Source: Latrodectus hesperus
Lineage: Eukaryota > Arthropoda > Arachnida > Araneae > Theridiidae
Length of the DNA: 64,000 bases
Reading direction: 5' to 3'
Assembly: GCA_037975125.1 (NCBI GenBank)
Contig: CM075862.1
Location: 47,037,020-47,101,019 of the forward strand
Shown: positions 1 through 12,388 of the stretch, in pieces
Layout of the letters: each line of letters begins with the position of its first letter
Position numbering within the stretch: the stretch's first letter is position 1
Position numbers and translations under genes: made by a program
Notes under the pieces: generated by a model
The model's input: only the letters and a program-made list of their open reading frames with translations
The model's database searches: none
What the model was told of the DNA's origin: nothing

Positions 1-178
1 GGCAACTAGAGGCTCCGTTAAGACACCAATACCGCGGTGCCAATTAGCCCTAGGCACGGAACGCATAACACCAGGGTTTACGGGAGCTGGTTCGCGGCCT
101 CTGATTCTATATTCAAGGCTATCCTGTCATTCCTACAGGACGTTCGGTGATCCACCGCCTACCGACGCGCCTGGTAGC
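1..178. repeat. Dispersed repeat R1, copy 1 (cut by window start)
   Basis: From about position 8 this GC-richer segment matches 21327-21514 in the same orientation, with roughly ten differences over about 185 bases. Similarity stops just after a CAGGCCCCAGG-like end, and the two 3' flanks are unrelated, as expected for dispersed copies rather than a local duplication. One plus-strand frame stays open through the whole segment in both copies. It matches no family I can name. It is probably part of a transposable element, with orientation unknown. Confidence 0.75.
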
Positions 179-1042
179 TGCTCAGGCCCCAGGCTAAGGA
201 CAACTGTTTAAGATGAGCAGGAATCAAATCCTTCTTGTTGATCTGGGAGGTGAAACTAAAGTGGAAATGGACTCTTGGTAATCCTTCTGAGGACCACTGG
301 CTTAAATGTATGCATTGTTTTGTATAAACTTTAAATTGCAGGATGCAATTCTTCCTCACTTACAAAACATATAGTGGGAGATGTGCAGCTCTGGTTATCA
401 TGTTGGTAAGAGATGTTGACAATAACTGCTTAGAATAATATGACCCTCTCTCTCTTTCAAAAATATTATTCCTAAAGTTAAAAAAATAATAGGTCTTTGA
501 GGCTAAAAATATTCTGCAAAAATCTTCTAATCAAAGTATAATAAAGTAATAAGAGATAGATATGTAGACTGTAGACTTTTATTTCTACTATACATACCAC
601 ACATTTCTGAACGAGTATATAATGTTGACAATGACAAATAATAATTCTCATAACAGTTGTAACTCATATATCTAAAAATAATATGTCATGATTAAGGATA
701 TAGTATTCAACAAACTTTTTATAACTTAACTATAAGAAATACAGTATGGTATTTTTTACTATCGGCGAAAATCATTCTTACATATTAAAATATTGCTTTT
801 TATAATTATTAAACAGGTATTGGTAATTGTTGTATTTTTGATTACTTGATTTTAGAATGCTATTTGTTTACACGATTAAAACACGTCATTATGAAGCATT
901 AACTACGAAAGTGCACCCAGATGACAATCTGCTTTCACATTATATAAAGCTTATTTTACATAAGCTTTGTCCTATTTACCTAGCTACAGAATTATGTATA
1001 ATAATAATTAATCTTACTGTATAAATTTTCTCTTTCTCTCTA
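179..1042. other. AT-rich stretch, no gene seen
   Basis: The first 180 bases after R1 are of ordinary complexity, and the rest is AT-rich. Short open frames show no family signature. An 8-bp dyad (AAAGCTTA/TAAGCTTT) near 945-967 is the only structure noticed. No gene or repeat is supported. Confidence 0.5.
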
Positions 1043-2095
1043 TCTAATATATAAAATTCTCGTGGCACAGTTTTCGTTGCCATACTCCTCCGAAACGGCT
1101 TGACCGATTTTGATGACATTTTTTGTGCTTATCCGGTATCTATGAGAATCGGCCAACATCTATTTTTCATCCCTCTAAATGTTAGGGGTAGTACAGCCCT
1201 AATTTTTTATTTATTATTTTGGTTAGTTCTGTAAGTTCCTAATAGATGGCGGTTTAGCATCTAAGTTGCACAAGTATTCGGCAGATGGCGACGTGTTTAT
1301 TTTTCTAGATTATACCATCTTCGAGAAAATTATCGTGCGTGCGCAAGCGAGTGGTTAAATATAGAATTTACATATATTTTCATGATGTATAATGATACTA
1401 TAACAATTTTTCTTGAATCATTTTCATAATTATACTTTGTATTGTGTTATTATTGTGCAGTATTCAGTTTGAATATTTTTAATATTATAAATAGTAAAAT
1501 AAAATTTTATTTATTACTGTTTTTCTCTACTAATTTTCATACCACCTCGAAAACATGTAAGTATTTCTTGATAGCCTTTAATTTTTATTTTATAATTTGA
1601 TAATTATAATTTTTTCAGCAGTACATTTTGATCTAATTTATTTATTCAAATGATAAATTCTTTTAATTGTTCTTTATTTTAGTACGAGTATAATGCCTCG
1701 GAAAATTTTTTTAGTTTTAATAATTTAAAATTGAAAAAATAATAGTTCGATGTCAATGTTATCTACCTCATTTATAGCAGTTTATTTTTAGATGTTTTTA
1801 ATTTATATAATATATTTTATAAGTAAGTCACTGATTACAAACTATAATTTAATATAAGATGAATAAAATGTAAATTCAGAAAGTATATGTTGATTTGTGC
1901 TTAATTTCAAAATTTCGATACTTTACCTATTACTATTAAATTTTGGTGAAACGTTTTATTTTTAATCTCCTATGAATGAACCTATTCTAAATTTTTTTAG
2001 AAAGTATTAATTTGATTCAACCCAAGAATAAGTAAAAAATTGATTCAATGTATTTTAAAAACTCAGCCACTGCAACGCGTGGCTGGGTCAGCTTG
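1043..2095 (+). mobile_element. Non-autonomous Helitron, apparently full length
   Basis: The 5' end begins TCTAATATATAAAATTCTCG directly after an A. It continues into the CTCCGAAACGGCTTGACCGA and GAGAATCGGCCAACATC blocks that I recognise as a common 5' terminus of arthropod Helitrons. The 3' end carries a perfect 7-bp hairpin, CAGCCAC (2064-2070) and GTGGCTG (2079-2085), around an 8-base loop. It ends GGTCAGCTTG with a T following, so the insertion lies between A and T as expected. The terminal tetranucleotide is CTTG rather than canonical CTAG. The 1053-bp interior has no Rep/helicase coding, so it would depend on an autonomous partner in trans. The 5' boundary could instead be the TC at 1039. 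Confidence 0.85.
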
Positions 2096-3634
2096 TTTGT
2101 TTTATATTAATTTATTTCTATAAACTTACAACTTAATTTTTTAGTTCTTTTATGTGTTAAAACAATGATCTGAAACGAAGTAAGATTTTTCACAATAAAA
2201 ATTATATTTCGAATGCATATCGTAATATGGGTTGTTTTTGAAAATATAGGAATTTCCTGTTTTTAAATTTTACTTAAAAAACTGCCATTGCTGAATCAAT
2301 GGAATTAATGGCTGGTATGGATTCATTCTAATTGGAACAATTAACAATTCCTAATTCGCCGTATTTTCACCGCTCATAAATTCTGCATGCTCTGTTTAAT
2401 CCTTTGTCATGCCTCTTGCTATTTGATTAAAAAAGTTATCTTATTTTTTTTTAACATTTTATAGCCTATGCCGCTTAGAGTAAATTGATTCGGATGATTA
2501 AGTCCAGTGGAAACAGAACAAAAATAACGCTTAATGAGGTTAAAAAATTGATTAATTATCCTCAGGGAAAAGCTGTTGTAACTATAACGACAAAAAATAT
2601 TTTACAGTAATTTACTTGCATTAATTTGCAATAAATCTCAGAATTTCTTGCTTATAAGAATAAGAAATAAAAACTTTTTTTTTAAATTTTAGATACTTTT
2701 AATGCTAGAGTGTTTCCGAAGTGCACGAAACTTTAACGCTAAATGTTTAATTCTTTTATAAAATTAAGTAAATTTTCCATTAATGGAGTTTTCTATTAAG
2801 AGGTTTTACACTGGCTTCTTATTAATTTAGCTTTACCAATCATCATAATTTGCATCAAAACAGTAAATGCACCAAATGCTACCTGATGTAAAAGTTTAAA
2901 TTTATATAAATAGCCCTTAATTTTATTTTATTTTTCCTTGAAAGTTTTTGTTTCTTTGTAATGTTTTTGGGATTTGACGATGAGTTGTATTTCTTTAGTT
3001 GTGTTTACCCTAGAGTAAATGTTTACACTTTGGTGCCATTTTTGTGATATTACACAGAATTTTAGGTGTATTCTAAATATTACACATGTTAAAAATATAA
3101 ATAATAATTTCTAATATTATATTTTCCTTCTAAATTTCTTTACCGAATTGAGTTTGTTACATGCAAATTTACATGAATTAAATTTTCAATTATTGGAACG
3201 GTATTCTTACCATTATTACTTCTAAAATTGCCAAGATATCCATATGAATCATCACCATACCAGTTTTATTTACTAGCGTTTTGCTAAAATAATTTCACAT
3301 TAATTTTTATTTGTGATATGAAAATCACAAAAAATAAATTGCCTTTTATCTGTGGGCAGCAAATTCTTACCAAATTCCGAATGTTTCAAAATATCTTAAC
3401 CTGGTATTTATAGGGACAAAATAGACATGGATATTTTATAATAACATATTGCGCTATTATTCAAATCAGAATAAAAATCAAATCACAATTGTTTACAGTT
3501 CAGATCAATTTTGAAATAACTTGTACACCAATCGGAATGTTAAAAATTCCTATGACATTCTCAATTTATTATGAGTTAGAGAAAAAGCTGTAAAAATAGT
3601 TAAAATAGCTTTAAATCTTTATTGCCTTTTGCTA
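2096..3634. other. AT-rich stretch, no gene; possible regulatory DNA near 2275-2600
   Basis: No open frame or repeat is recognised. Bases 2275-2600 are somewhat less AT-biased and contain several ATTA/TAAT homeodomain-type cores, including TGATTAATTA and GGAATTAATGG. The remainder is low-information AT-rich sequence. Confidence 0.35.
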
Positions 3635-3730
3635 TGTTTGCCAGATATCCCGGTTTGACGGTGATAGTTCCGATTTTCAGACAAAATCCCGATGTCCAAG
3701 CATCTTTAGTTTACGTCCCGGTAAAAAATT
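3635..3730. repeat. Possible transposon-terminus fragment with repeated CCCGRT words
   Basis: A short island carries CCCGGT, CCCGAT and CCCGGT words spaced over about 80 bases (for example CAGATATCCCGGTTTGACGG). Clustered CCCGG words of this kind occur near the ends of some arthropod DNA transposons, but I see no partner end or target duplication. The assignment is tentative. Confidence 0.2.
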
Positions 3731-4039
3731 CAATAAAGATGACCAAAGTCTAAAAATAAATAACCATGATGAATTATTTAGGTGAATTAATATGTCGTTT
3801 ATTTTTGTACTGTATGAAAACTAAAAATGAGCTGAGAACGTACTGAGTAATCTAGGTGAGCGGTGCGTAATTAAGGGAAAGAAAAAATTGAGAGAGATGG
3901 CTTTTATGAAAGATTCATTGCCTTCTTGGACCTTTGGAAGAATATTATTTGAAATGCTAACAAGTTTTCATGGGTTAGTCTGACGAGTACAAACACTGTT
4001 GATTGGGTTTGCTTGTTTGTGTGTCGCTCAACGGTCATA

Positions 4040-4200
4040 TTTTGCACACGAAGGCTAATTAGACTGGGACCTACGGTTTTAAAGTGGATTCCGAACCACT
4101 ACCAACATCCATGCCCGAAATGGGATTCGAACCCACGAACTGTTGAACCGAAGGCTGCCAGTTCGGGCTGTTCATTGGGAGAACGTCCAAAACGTCTGAA
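4040..4200 (-). repeat. tRNA-derived SINE fragment (family B), copy 1
   Basis: On the minus strand there is a perfect Pol III B-box/T-loop, GGGTTCGAATCCC (plus coordinates 4122-4134). It is followed by TTCGGGCA, which pairs over 7 bp with GCCCGAA 42 bases upstream, like an acceptor stem. Forty-two bases is too short to hold both D- and anticodon arms, so this is not a functional tRNA. Bases 4082-4144 align without gaps to 38437-38499, and weaker similarity continues to about 4040, so the unit is dispersed. Its GGGCATGGATGTT junction also occurs in the family A SINE at 57.6 kb, implying related heads. Confidence 0.6.
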
Positions 4201-7009
4201 AAATATTGACAGCAATTCTCCTGATGTTTCTGATATGAAAATAAACTATCATATTCTGTTTGACTAAACTGTAATTGCTAAATGAATATTTGTAATCAAA
4301 CTGGGTTTCCCGATTGAAAATTTCAGAAATCTGACTAGCTTATTTATACATAAAGAGATTGTTTTTTCTGTCTCCTGCTCTATTGTCAACACGCAAATGG
4401 CTTGAGACAACGTGAATAACTTGTCAATTCTTGATTTTAGATGCCTATGATATAATCCATGAATCTCCCAAAATGCGCTTCCACAAATTTTTGTTTTCAA
4501 ATTGAGTGACAGTCTCAGACAACATTGCCAGACAACACCTTAAATTGATATCATGTATCCAGAACCATATGAGTGTGCATAAGGCTGGTCTGAACGTATT
4601 ACGAATGCTTAAATAGAGATAGTGAAACCATGGTTTTTGAGAATAAGGAGAGAAATCAATGCATTAAGAATATTCCTTAAATATTTTTTAGGTTTAAAAA
4701 ACAATGATGTGACGTCCCTGATATATCAACCTATATAGAGTAGTGTGTTCAAAACCAATCGACGATGTTCAAATGGTCTGTGGCAATGTGCATACATCAC
4801 AAATCCATTCGCAATCACTTCGGAGCTCTAGTTATGTCATTTGCGTATCAATAGATATTTTTCTCGTATTTTTTATAAGGATAATTTCAAATATAATCAC
4901 CTGAATACACATTTCCTAAATTTATGGAATTTTATTGATGGCAGTGAACCATGTTCAAATAATTTGTTTCAGCTTGCAAATGACTAAATCTAAAGAAAAA
5001 ATATTGTCGTATTACAAATAGGATAAAATGACACAGGCATTAAGCTATATCTAAATAAAATTTTAAAACAAAAAAATACTTTATGGTTAATAAAACATGA
5101 TTATTTCTTTATGTAAGACGAACATTTTTTTAACTGGAAGTTCATATTTTTAACATTTTAACATTTTTCGAATCAAGTAATTGACAATTGTATGAGATAT
5201 TTATGATCGCAACGTACAAAAGTAGCATTTAAAATTATTTTAAAAATTTACTTATTTCATGTTCATTGAAGTATAAAGATAATTAAACCAGTGAAAATTG
5301 ATGTGTTTGTTAAATAATTAATAAAATTTAAGAGTTTAAGTTATATTCTTATTTATACTGGTGGCTATTAAAACTAATGCAGTAAAAATATTTATATTAA
5401 ACATTTATAATATACTCGACAGCAAAAAGGTACTGTGATACACAGACGATCAATCACCATTTCGGGGTGATGGTGATATCAAAAATTTATTTAAATGTAA
5501 ATACTGTACTGTTAGAGTTTTTCATATTCAGATTGTAATCCATTAATCAGAAATCCATTCTTAAATAAATTATTTTTTCTTAGAAAAATTTTTGTATAAA
5601 GAAAAATACTCTCGAGATATTTTTTAGCTCTGTCTGTTTATCTATCTATCAATCTATTTATTTATTTACTATTTGTTATTATGTCAGTCTGTGTATTATG
5701 TGACTAAGTGTGTGTGTGTAAGCATAGCAATAAAATATGAATGTTATATGTAATTACACTATTTCACAGTTGACTTATCTGCTTGAAAATCCCATACTCT
5801 TTAAGCATTTAACATTCATAGAATTAAATTCATATTATTTTATTACTTCATTTAAACTCAAACTTAATATTAGTAAAATAGTTTTACGTCTTAATTTGTG
5901 TGAACATAAACATATTTTATTTTAAATATTTTTATATTTAAAAACAAAATTAAAAATATTGAAATTCCAATTAAACTTAAAACTACATTCTAAAATTTGA
6001 TCTGTTGTTTCAAAATTTAGTTCTCTATGTGTTTTGGTCAGTAATTTATAAATATGAAGTCAGCTCTAAGATTAAAATAAAATCACTATTACACGAAAAG
6101 AATATGTAAGGAAGCAATTTATATTATTGACAGAAGATTTAATTATTGAATTTCTAATTTTTGTTAATGAAATCCTTTTTTCCACAATAATAATTACATA
6201 AAATTATTGTATTGTCATAGGTACTATTTAAATCATTACTTTGAGATTTTTAGAAATATGAAAAATACTTTTTTTCTAAAGAATGAAACCAAAACTTTAA
6301 ATGAATAAATTGATAAGATTTTCAAATTCATAATTAATATATTTTACTAATAAAATGCTTTTAGATAAATAAGAAACTTCGATTTGCTTAGTCATTAAAA
6401 ATATTCTAAGCAATAAAACGTAAATCATGCCTTGATAAAATCAAAATCAAAATGATAAAATTTAAATAAAATTCTCACACTATCCCATAACATTTTGTAC
6501 AACATGAAATTAATCTGAACTGTGATTTCTTAAGCAATATAACATTATGTGTATAGTTAGTATTATAAAAAAATTTATCATCATAAAATATTAAATTTTT
6601 AGCAATATAATATTGCACTTCTTCAGATAATTAAAAAATATTTTTATAATAAAATATACACACTTAATCGTAAATGAAAAATTAACTTTCAAAAAAAAAA
6701 TCTCAATATCTCCTAATTCCATCAACGGTCTCAGCTTAAACTCAAAAAATATTTTTTAAGGTTTCATGGGTATTATATATGAATAATTAATAATTTTACC
6801 TGCAAGAAAATAAAGTACTGTTAGTCATAGTTAATTTTCAAAAATATCGTTTGAAAAATAAAATCATGAAATTTACTTCAGTTCAAATGAAAATGGGACG
6901 GTAAAATTAAAATTGTCACAACCTTCCGTAACCTCATAAGCTACTTAATTTCACGCTCAACAGTCAATTTCTTAATGTAGCATTTTCGAGCCACACATTA
7001 AAATATCAT
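4201..7009. other. AT-rich stretch, no gene seen
   Basis: Only short chance-length open frames occur. Bases 4201-4620 are of moderate complexity without a recognisable product. A short TCTA/TTTA microsatellite lies near 5635-5670. A dyad ATCACCAT/ATGGTGAT lies near 5455-5480. Confidence 0.5.
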
Positions 7010-7640
7010 CCCATATTTTCTTCCTCAACTCTCATCAATTCGCGATCAAGATTCGGATGAATTCCAGGGTTGCAGACTGATTCCGCACACCCTGACACCA
7101 CTGCCACTCTGCTTCAATTTGGGAAACAATTCTCATTAACTTTAACTTTTACATTTTCTCAAAAACCCATGGGTGGCCCTTAACAACGCTCCGCCAGCCC
7201 CGAAAGAGATAGATGGCGATTCAGTTGGGAAACCAAAGGGGAGAGAGAAGAGGATCCCATTTTCCATTCGAAATATGCCTTCCTAATGAAGCAATTACTG
7301 CAATCTTATTAACTGCTAAGGCCGGAAGAGATCTTATCCCGGACTTTTCAATTTTTGAAACATTTTTCTCCGTTGGTCCCTCGTTAGCGACTGCCTCCGA
7401 CAAATTCCAACTCTTTCTAGGTGCATCCCTTTCTATTTAAACTTCCTTGATGGTGTTCTAGACAAAATTTTGTAGTAATAAAAGGAAGCGAAGACGCAGA
7501 GATAGTAACAAAAAATGCTACTGACTCCTTGAGTGTGATTTAAACATCTGATGGTTTCAGAAGGTTCAGCTCTCGAACGTTTTGTGCTCGGGGATCGCCT
7601 TAAGGCTCAGTGAATATTTGAAAAGTTTTCCCGAGAATAA
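7010..7640. other. Higher-complexity island, candidate regulatory or conserved non-coding element
   Basis: AT content drops clearly against the flanks and no repeat is recognised. Two overlapping open frames (75 codons plus at 7213-7440, 60 codons minus at 7221-7403) show no domain, signal peptide or splice context, and mutual antisense openness suggests composition rather than coding. The stretch around 7280-7335 contains homeodomain-like AATTA and TTATTAACTG words. A conserved element or an unrecognised exon are both possible. Confidence 0.3.
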
Positions 7641-8279
7641 TCTGAATCGGTAATCTCCTTGCGGATGAGGCGCTCGTTATATTTAAATGCATATTAAGAG
7701 CCTTTCTGCTTTGTATATTATTCTGAAAGAGATTGGAGTTTATGATGTAAACACAACGATGGAGATTTTTTTCTTAAACTTTGTAAGTGATTCAATAAAC
7801 GACTGAGGTAACACGTAGCTTGGCTATTATTCTGGAGAAAAGTAATCAAATTATATTCAACATTAACTTTGTAAATACTATTTCAAGATACAAATGATAT
7901 TTTGTAACTTTAAACTATTTATTTAATGTGAAGCATAAGTGGTTGCTTTACACGTTTTAATATAATGGATATTTTAATAGTTTAAAAGTAAGGTAAATAT
8001 TATTTTTCTCTTTTAAAAAAACGAGATAATAAGAAATTAATAAAATAATTTTGCTGAATGTAATAGCAATTTTTTATTAATTTTGTACTTAGAATTTTGT
8101 GCCTCAACATGCATGAACTTATAAATTTCAAAATTAAGGAATATTTTAAAATACCAACCAAAAGACAATATATGTTATTTTTCATTAATTTTAATTATTG
8201 TTAAAATTAAGTTTTAAGATGTGTGTGTGTGTGAATTTATCCTGAAGAAAAACAATGAAAATATGCTATTACTAATATA
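7641..8279. other. AT-rich stretch, no gene seen
   Basis: No repeat or coding signature is seen apart from a short (TG)n run near 8221-8232. Confidence 0.45.
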
Positions 8280-8465
8280 TACTGACATCCAAAAGTTAAG
8301 GAACAAACTATTTATTTGCCTAATTTGTAAATGAATGAATTTAAAAACACCGAATTTAGAAGATATTTGCACATAACAGGTATTTATTCATTGCAACATA
8401 GGCGTTTGCATAAGAAAAACGGATAATTATTTACAACAAAAATTATTCATGATACTATTTCACAC

Positions 8466-8511
8466 AAAACTATAATTATTATTTTTAGAAAAAAATAATA
8501 ATTATAGTTTT
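8466..8511. repeat. Perfect 21-bp inverted repeat with 4-base loop
   Basis: AAAACTATAATTATTATTTTT (8466-8486) and its exact reverse complement (8491-8511) flank AGAA. The loop is too short for a typical microRNA precursor. It lies in the terminal part of the Tc1-like relic. Confidence 0.8.
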
Positions 8512-8589
8512 GGTTGGAAAAATATCATGAAAACACAACAAAAAAGAAGTTTTAGTATGGGATATATTCTTTAGATTTGTAAGTGTACA

Positions 8590-9560
8590 ATAATGAATAT
8601 TGGCGGAATTGACTTTCCATGCTATCTATTACCTTGTCGGTCACTGAAATGAGAAACGGAGACCAAATACGGAGTAAGCTGTTTCTAGCTCTCCTACAAA
8701 CCTTAGAAAAGGACTTAAGACAACTATCTGTTTACCAAGAGAGTCCAAAAATGTTCTACGAGATTTATGTCTTTAAATCAAGCTTGTCATTTTATTCGTT
8801 CCAAGCCAAAACCTTGCAAATATTCCTCAACAACTACAGTTCAATGAGATTGAGCATTACATCCATCAGGAAAAATTATTGCCAATTGCATCGATTAAGG
8901 GTGGACATATGCATTAAGCTCACATCAGTGAGATTTTTTTTCTGAAACACACTGACGGGTCAGTGTGACCATAGTTTTAGATTGATGGCATTTTGTGATT
9001 TGTTCCTTTCAGATCAACAAACCCTCTGAATCGCTCTCCTGATTGAATCTGGACACGTTTATAAAAAGAGTAGAAGTAAATAGTTGTCTGGTCCAAGAAG
9101 TGTTTTTTTTTTTGCCCAAGATAAACGGTCCCTTATCTGTTGTTTGGTGAGAGGGACATACACAATTGCTCACCATTTATGGAGACCTGGATGGTGAAGT
9201 CTCCTTTACACCGAACTAGCGGATATTCTTCTCCCTGATTCTACAGAGTTATTAGCAAGAAGTTGGGGCACATATTTTTTATTCTTCTGAAAGAAAGAGT
9301 TATAAAACGGCCATCCACATGTGGTGTAGCTCGCATTCAGCCTGAACATGTTTTCAGGATACAGAAGCTTTGATTTTTTCATGGACAGAGATCGTCAACA
9401 ACACTATGGGACAAATTAAGCACCAAACATCATCAACCAGTGACATTCCTATTTCCATCCATCCGACTGCCGGCCTGCCACCATAACGAATCAGGCAAAC
9501 AACTTTGCTCAGATATTGCCGGATACCATGTACTATTATCAACCATTCTGCTGACAAAAA
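8590..9560 (-). pseudogene. Tc1-like transposase relic
   Basis: Minus-strand frames contain, in Tc1 order, three recognisable pieces. A SLSPNNR...GKKKNTSWTRQ stretch (about 9155-9085) corresponds to the region just before the first catalytic Asp. VSRFNQESDSEGLLI (9057-9012) aligns with the family DESRF...SDSGRLLIW block, but the catalytic Asp-Glu is replaced. LDSLGKQIVVLSP...ELETAY (about 8745-8650) corresponds to the C-terminal WDSLGR...ELE block, followed in another frame by VIDSMESQFR. Stops and frameshifts separate them. The N-terminal helix-turn-helix is not clearly readable. The second catalytic Asp and the third acidic residue were not located. It is non-functional. Confidence 0.6.
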
Positions 9561-9788
9561 ATGAAAATTAACAAAAATTGCAAGCGTAATTAAGAAAGCC
9601 AAATAATTACATATTTCTCTCTCACTCATATATATATACTTGTTTTTCTCTATCAAAAAGTTATTATCAACTCTATGCATGAATTTACACAAATTTGCTT
9701 TTGTCATTTATATAAACTACAAATTTTAGTGACACTTTTTTATGATGAGGTTCGAAAAACATGTTGCTCCTTAATCTTTAAAGGCTAG

Positions 9789-11339
9789 TGTCTCTTACGC
9801 TAATTTTTCTTTTTTAAAACAATAAATAAAAAAATAATGAAAAAACTACAGGCAAAGGGAAAAGGTACGTTTGTTAGGTGAGAAAAAGATTTTAAATATG
9901 AAAAATATTATCCTGAAAAAGAAAAAATGTTCATTTTTGCATCAGCTGCATTGAAATAAATGGAGCGTATGAAGGGTATTTAAGTTATGAGAGAGAGAGA
10001 AGATAATCATGTATTAGTTTAAGGATAATAAAGTGTCTTTGTTATGATGCGGAAATGAATTCTGCTTTGACTTCTGGGTGACTGTGGCAAGAATTAAAAC
10101 TTTGAAATCAAATATCCTGAACACATTACATCGGACTTAATTATGGTTTTGCAAATTGCTCTTTGTACTCACTTGATTTTTTCTCTTCTAATAATGTTTT
10201 CTTTGGAAGTTATATATTATTTTGAAATAATGCAATATGAAGAGTACAAATGTTTGACTAAGCAGAATATTTTTTAAGCAAATGAGAAACAATTTCTTTA
10301 AGATTGGAAAACTGCTGTAAATTTAAATTGTCAGCATTATATTGACTATTTTTCATTTAAAACACATCAGTTATTGAAGTTGAAACTCTCTTTGTAGCTG
10401 TTAAGGTCACCCAAAGGTACAATTCATATGTGCAGATACTGTTTTTCCTTATTTATTTATCATTACAATTTGGTGGAATACATTTGTTTGCTTCAATTTA
10501 CAGCTCTCTTTATTGAAATTTCTTTGGAAATTGATTAGGATTAATATATTTTTGTAATTATTGTAAATCTAACAAAATGCTAATATGTAAAATTAACTCT
10601 TATCAGTAGATAATGTGTATAAATATTTTAGCATTACATCCGTTACTTTTAGAAATACTACTAATAAAATAATTTCTAAGAATCATTATACTTACTTTCA
10701 ATTATAAACAAATAAACTTAGAAAAAATCATTAAGTTTAAATTTCAAATAAATTTAATTATAAAACATCTAAGAAAGTCTTTTCTTGAATTTGTATGACT
10801 TAATTTTTTGAAACTATTTAGCTATAATTTCTTCTAATATTTTAGATGAATTTATCCTGCTTTCATTTTTTATTTGTAAGCGTTATGCAATTAATTTCAA
10901 TAATAATTCCACCGTTATCAATAACAATGCGACAACATTGTTGTAAGAATAAGTAAAGTTATTTAAAATGAATTTTCTGGTAAAATATTACTAAAACATT
11001 TATGAAACTAAAATAGTATTCTATGATTTAAACGAGAGCTTTATAATTTTATATAATAATGTAAATTATAGGGATATTCTATTAGTAAATAAAATCTCTC
11101 TTGATTTTTAACAAGAAATATAATCTTATTTATATGCTAAAAAGGAAAATTTTCTGCAACAATATATTACTTCAAAACACTCAAAAAAAAAAAAATCATT
11201 AGTTCAAAGTTAGTAAAATTTAGACCTTTTTTCAGAATAACTGAAATTACATTAAAACTTACTATCACGTAAATAAATCATTCGAGAAAAAGAATGCTCA
11301 TTATGAAATAAATTAATTGTAGAAACAAAGAAATAACTA
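9789..11339. other. AT-rich stretch, no gene seen
   Basis: Only chance-length open frames and short homopolymer runs are present. Confidence 0.5.
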
Positions 11340-11690
11340 GTTTTCGGCAAACACATCAAGCCTGAAACTTAATATGTCGACGTTGACAAATATATGCTCT
11401 TTATCAACTAAAAGTTTAAGAGATATTGACATCGACATTCATCTTGTTGAGACCGGTGCTCTTGAAATTAGTTTCGCAGATATTCCATGACAGGATTAAT
11501 GTCGAGCAAATTAGAATCGAGTTTAAGCCTTAATGAGCTATTTATTGCTGGACTTTGTGTGGAAAGAGTTGAATGACAGAGACAACAGTTTGGACGATAT
11601 ACACTACAAATTAGACTTCGCTGCACCTTCTTAAGACTCTGAACAAGACGTATTCTGTAAGTGCACTGAATTAACTTTGTCAAATAAATT
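11340..11690. other. Higher-complexity island, candidate conserved non-coding element
   Basis: The sequence is less AT-biased and non-repetitive, with an imperfect inner symmetry (ATGTCGACGTTGACA near 11372 against TGACATCGACATT near 11428). A 71-codon minus-strand frame (11468-11683) matches no family I know. The function is unknown. Confidence 0.25.
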
Positions 11691-12126
11691 CAAATATTGC
11701 TTATGTTTATTGTAACAAAACTTACAACGTACAAATACTCTTATAACTTCATAATTTTCTTTGTTTTAGGGAAGTGAATATAACAGTATTGTATGTGCAA
11801 AAAATTCTGTGTTATTTATTCTGAGAATTAAATTGTTTTTAATCAAAGATTACGCATAGTACGAATATATCAGCATTTAAGGTCGCATCATCTAATTATC
11901 AACTAGGTTGATATATGAACTGTTGGTAGAATATGTATCTGTTTCAACAGTTTATGCTATACTAACAGTTTCGATATAACTATGTGAACCGTTTTCATTG
12001 GATTAAGTCAACAGTTGTATTAAAGAAAAAAAATAAAAGTTCCCCAAATGTTTTTTTTTTCATATACTTAAGGAAAAACTTAATTAATATTTCTCTATAA
12101 TTTAAAATAAATAATGAAATAATACA
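11691..12126. other. AT-rich stretch, no gene seen
   Basis: Several copies of the word AACAGTT or its complement occur between 11915 and 12015, without clear periodicity. Confidence 0.35.
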
Positions 12127-12388
12127 TAACTGCCTTTAAAAGGCAAATGAATTTTTTAAATCTAATTAATTTTTTAAGTTGTTTATTAAACCTATTACAA
12201 CAGCAAGATTTTTCATTTATAACAATTTTTTCCATTGTATAAGTCTTATGCCAGTCATAGTATAAGTACGCTGTCTTTAAAAATCAAATTAGTTTTTTAA
12301 CTCCTGTTTATTATTTAAGTTATTTATTAAATGTATTATAATCGTAGATTTCTCATATAAAATAACGTATTTCATAGTATAAGCATCG
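12127..12388. repeat. Diverged tandem duplication, about 140-bp period
   Basis: The segment 12127-12250 resembles 12267-12388 in order and spacing. In each, a CTTTAAAA block is followed by AAAT(G/T)A(A/G)TTTTTTAA, then GTT(G/A)TTTATTAAA, then a GATTT(T)TCAT block and a final (A/T)GTATAAG block. The copies have diverged heavily, so the duplication is old. No coding is seen. Confidence 0.45.

Larger units (their letters stand above)
8280..9788 (-). mobile_element. Degenerate Tc1-like DNA transposon
   Basis: The left end, following TA at 8280-8281, reads CTGACATCCAAAAGTTAAGG. The reverse complement of 9764-9788 (CTAGCCTTTAAAGATTAAGG and on) matches it at roughly two thirds of positions, including the shared AAGGA core, so these look like decayed terminal inverted repeats. 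The resulting length of about 1.5 kb is normal for Tc1 elements. A dead transposase lies inside on the minus strand. The right flank has lost the TA duplication. A perfect 21-bp hairpin (8466-8511) sits in the 3' untranslated part. The element is old and immobile. Confidence 0.65.

Noticed and set aside
4111..4170. Complete tRNA gene on the minus strand
   Set aside because: Only 42 bases lie between acceptor-like halves, too few for D- and anticodon arms.
8466..8511. microRNA precursor
   Set aside because: The arms are perfectly paired A/T-rich sequence with a 4-base loop inside a transposon relic, without the usual precursor length or loop.
8298..9008. AAGGAACAAA/TTTGTTCCTT as terminal inverted repeats of a 711-bp element
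   Set aside because: The Tc1 transposase relic runs across 9008, and a better matched right end lies at 9764-9788.
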